A stretch of 7,425 nt of DNA from Cytophagales bacterium (lineage in GTDB: Bacteria > Bacteroidota > Bacteroidia > Cytophagales > Cyclobacteriaceae). The notes beneath the pieces were generated by a model. That model was not told the origin of the DNA. It searched no databases and was given only the letters and a program-made list of their open reading frames with translations. Below, one piece after another: positions 5,360 to 7,425 of this stretch (the first letter of the stretch is position 1; each line of letters opens with the position of its first letter). The stretch is taken from assembly GCA_003504855.1 (NCBI GenBank), contig DNZD01000113.1, forward strand, positions 1 through 7,425. The letters are read 5' to 3'. The translations under genes and the position numbers were made by a program.

Positions 5360-5665
5360 TTATTTATTGTGATCAAATCGCTGCGCCCTCACCACCATGT
5401 AAATTACACCAGGGAATATGATGAAAAACATGGCCAGTCCTGAGAGTTGCTTATATCCCATTACCTCCAGCAGGTAGCGGGTGATGGGAATAAGCAATCC
5501 CATCGAGATGAGGGCAACCCTTATGAATGATGACAGTGCCCCGATGTCAACATTTTTCTTCTGGTCTTCCGGCATGGTATTGTATCCGGCGATCAAATTG
5601 GGAAATATCTTCACCGCAACGCCGGCGGCGATCAGTATGGTACTGGTAATTAATGTATGATTCAT
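5360..5665 (-). CDS. DUF3784 family small membrane protein, 101 aa
   Basis: The protein has three hydrophobic segments, at about residues 4-24, 46-66 and 74-93. Between the first two is FPNLIAGYNTMPEDQKKNVDI (21-41), the signature loop of DUF3784 proteins (IAGYNTM-E-KK-D). The length is normal for the family and the protein looks complete. The function is unknown; it should reside in the inner membrane. The ATG at 5665 gives a start right at the first membrane segment. The downstream VOC gene follows after 35 nt. Upstream lies a long gap holding an imperfect palindrome. No clear promoter was found. Confidence 0.87.
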   Translation of the reverse strand: MNHTLITSTILIAAGVAVKIFPNLIAGYNTMPEDQKKNVDIGALSSFIRVALISMGLLIPITRYLLEVMGYKQLSGLAMFFIIFPGVIYMVVRAQRFDHNK

Positions 5666-5695
5666 GGTTGGCTTTGTCTTGAGGAGTGTTACCAG

Positions 5696-5750
5696 GCCAA
5701 TACGAATTTCATAAAATCACGACTAATTGTGAAATCATACGGCCATTGGC
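5696..5750. promoter_or_regulatory. Imperfect long inverted repeat upstream of DUF3784
   Basis: Two nested arm pairs share a centre region: GCCAAT (5696-5701) with ATTGGC (5745-5750), and ATTTCA (5706-5711) with TGAAAT (5730-5735). The symmetric position 30-85 bp before the DUF3784 start would suit a regulator site or a cruciform. Short arms make this tentative. Confidence 0.35.
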
Positions 5751-5780
5751 GCAGATGAGTTGACCGGGATCTGGATATTT

Positions 5781-5960
5781 TTCTTTCATTTCAAGGGGAT
5801 ACCCCGATTCCGCTACGCTACATCGGGGCAGGCCTGTTTATGAGCAGGTTGTCTTTCTTCTTTCATATCAAGGGGATCCCGGATGTCGCCTGCCTACGCA
5901 AAGCTTCGGCAGACTCCTCCGGGATGACGGTTTGCGTGGATGGCATTCTTTCATTTCAAC
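5781..5960. repeat. REP-like palindromic element with three leader repeats
   Basis: A leader TTCTTTCATWTCAA occurs three times (5781-5794, 5858-5871, 5947-5960). After the first comes GGGGATA and the palindrome CCCCGAT-N13-ATCGGGG (5802-5828). After the second comes ATCCCGGA-N34-TCCGGGAT (5876-5925), an 8-bp perfect outer stem with an inner stem CTGCC/GGCAG (5890-5894, 5908-5912). The nested GC-rich hairpin resembles dispersed REP or MITE-like elements in intergenic DNA. No transposase is present. It lies 27 bp past the oxyR stop, so it may also act as its terminator. With the palindrome at 5696-5750 and the heptamers at 5965-5985, this is all I see in 5666-5986. Confidence 0.65.
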
Positions 5961-5964
5961 GCAC

Positions 5965-5985
5965 ACTTCCAACTTCCAACCTCCG
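5965..5985. repeat. Short heptamer run beside the oxyR stop
   Basis: ACTTCCA, ACTTCCA, ACCTCCG: three consecutive 7-mers ending just before the oxyR stop codon. On - they read GGAGGT and TGGAAGT, G-rich like the two larger arrays. Confidence 0.5.
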
Positions 5986-5986
5986 A

Positions 5987-6922
5987 CTAGTACGTAATCT
6001 CCACCACCTTCTTGTTATTCAACCGCTGCATCTGCTTAGGAACGATTTGAAGAATTTCATCTTTCAGGGTCTTGATGAGCTTGGTCTTGATATGGTTGCG
6101 ATGGGTGACCAGGCTTACTTCGCGCGCCGGACAGGGTTCTTTTAGTCGTTTGACAAACTTCATTTGCGGTATTGTGAACTCCATGACAGCAAGTTCCGGA
6201 AGAATCGTGATGCCATCACTCTTGTCCACCATCCGCTTCAGTGTTTCAATGTTGCCGGTTTCGTACTTGAAATGAATGTCTGAATACTTCCGGAGTTCGC
6301 ACAGGTTGAGCACCTGCGACCGGAAGCAATGCCCTTCTTCCAGCAACCACAATTGCCTCGGATCTATCTCGGTGGCCAAGACGTATTTTTTGTCGTACAG
6401 GGCATTTTTACGCGACGTATACACAAAGAGTTCTTCATAAAACATGATGTGTTCCTTGATGGATGGATCGTGCAGCGGGGTGACCACAATGCCACAATCG
6501 AGCCGGTTGTTTTTCAGTTCGTGGATCACTTCTTCAGTGATCGTCTCTTTGACAACCAAGTTCAGTTGCGGATACTTTTCCTTGATCTTTTGAAAAAGCG
6601 GTGGCAACAGGTACGGGGCCAGGGTGGGAATGATGCCGATCCGAAGTTCGCCGGTCATGCTGTCTTTCTGGTCGTTGATGATCTCCGTGATCATTTTTGA
6701 TTCACGCAGGATCGTGCGCGCCTGGGTGATGATGCTGACGCCAATATCGGTGGGAATCACGGGCTGTTTGCTCCGGTCAAAAATCTTCACACCCAACTCA
6801 TCCTCCAGTTTTTGAATCTGCATGCTCAGGGTAGGCTGTGTGACGAAGCATTTTTCTGATGCCAATACAAAATGCCGGTAGGTATCCAGCGCCACGATGT
6901 ATTCCAGTTGGGTTAAAGTCAT
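5987..6922 (-). CDS. oxyR: OxyR, LysR-type peroxide-sensing transcription factor, 311 aa
   Basis: The N-terminal winged helix-turn-helix (MTLTQLEYIVALDTYRHF onward, recognition helix near 28-42) is followed by a linker helix and a periplasmic-binding-like effector domain from about residue 92. The redox centre is GHCFRSQVLNLC, with C199 and C208 at the very positions used in E. coli OxyR, and H198 is kept too. T100, in the IIPT motif near the redox pocket, also matches E. coli. In the known mechanism, H2O2 oxidises C199, a C199-C208 disulphide forms, and the reshaped tetramer activates antioxidant genes. Other cysteines (C25, C143, C264) are not at the canonical redox positions. The gene is divergent from katG over 119 bp, which fits direct control. 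The ATG at 6922 gives the standard family start. Confidence 0.95.
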   Translation of the reverse strand: MTLTQLEYIVALDTYRHFVLASEKCFVTQPTLSMQIQKLEDELGVKIFDRSKQPVIPTDIGVSIITQARTILRESKMITEIINDQKDSMTGELRIGIIPTLAPYLLPPLFQKIKEKYPQLNLVVKETITEEVIHELKNNRLDCGIVVTPLHDPSIKEHIMFYEELFVYTSRKNALYDKKYVLATEIDPRQLWLLEEGHCFRSQVLNLCELRKYSDIHFKYETGNIETLKRMVDKSDGITILPELAVMEFTIPQMKFVKRLKEPCPAREVSLVTHRNHIKTKLIKTLKDEILQIVPKQMQRLNNKKVVEITY

Positions 6923-6931
6923 AGAGATTAG

Positions 6932-7425
<494 letters not shown>

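Noticed and set aside
5840..6145. 101-aa frame on +
   Set aside because: It runs through the palindromic repeats and antisense to the 3' end of oxyR; no protein-like features.
6329..6700. 123-aa frame on + within oxyR
   Set aside because: Antisense shadow of a clearly identified gene.

Overview
The window looks like a stretch of a Bacteroidota chromosome, most likely from the Cytophagales/Chitinophagales side. The protein families (DUF6157, DUF2975 with a YozG-like regulator, DUF3784, a VOC protein, OxyR next to katG) have the sequence style of that phylum. Two promoters fit the Bacteroidota TTTG / TAnnTTTG pattern, and Shine-Dalgarno-like sites are scarce. No rRNA, tRNA, transposase, phage gene or CRISPR array was seen.

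Left end (1-329): two tandem copies of a 112-bp unit plus the start of a third. Each unit carries a GC-rich hairpin that could act as a terminator. An orphan membrane-anchored protein of unknown function (330-920, +) follows and converges with the next block.

Middle-left (931-3112, all on -): four genes read 126 aa unknown, DUF6157, 98 aa unknown, 229 aa unknown. Two of the gaps hold arrays of degenerate 7-bp repeats (AGRACTT/RGGGAWT type). The arrays bracket the DUF6157 gene. A good promoter lies only in front of the first gene, so the block may be one transcription unit with the arrays in its transcribed spacers.

Middle (3249-4974): a secreted HELVH zinc metallopeptidase (-) is divergent from a DUF2975 membrane protein and its Cro/CI-type partner regulator (+). 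The intergenic region has a perfect 11-bp inverted repeat filling the spacer of the likely DUF2975 promoter, the layout expected of a repressor operator.

Right (4971-5986): a VOC-fold protein and a small DUF3784 membrane protein, both on -. The VOC and regulator genes share a TTAA as overlapping stop codons. The 320-bp gap after DUF3784 has an imperfect palindrome, two REP-like palindromes behind repeated leader sequences, and three further heptamer repeats.

Right end (5987-7425): oxyR (-), with redox cysteines at C199 and C208 exactly as in E. coli OxyR, divergent from the 5' part of katG (+), cut by the window edge. This is a peroxide-stress module: OxyR senses H2O2 and would activate the catalase-peroxidase across the shared 119-bp control region. 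The window holds no clear defence or secretion system; the most unusual content is the non-coding repeat architecture.
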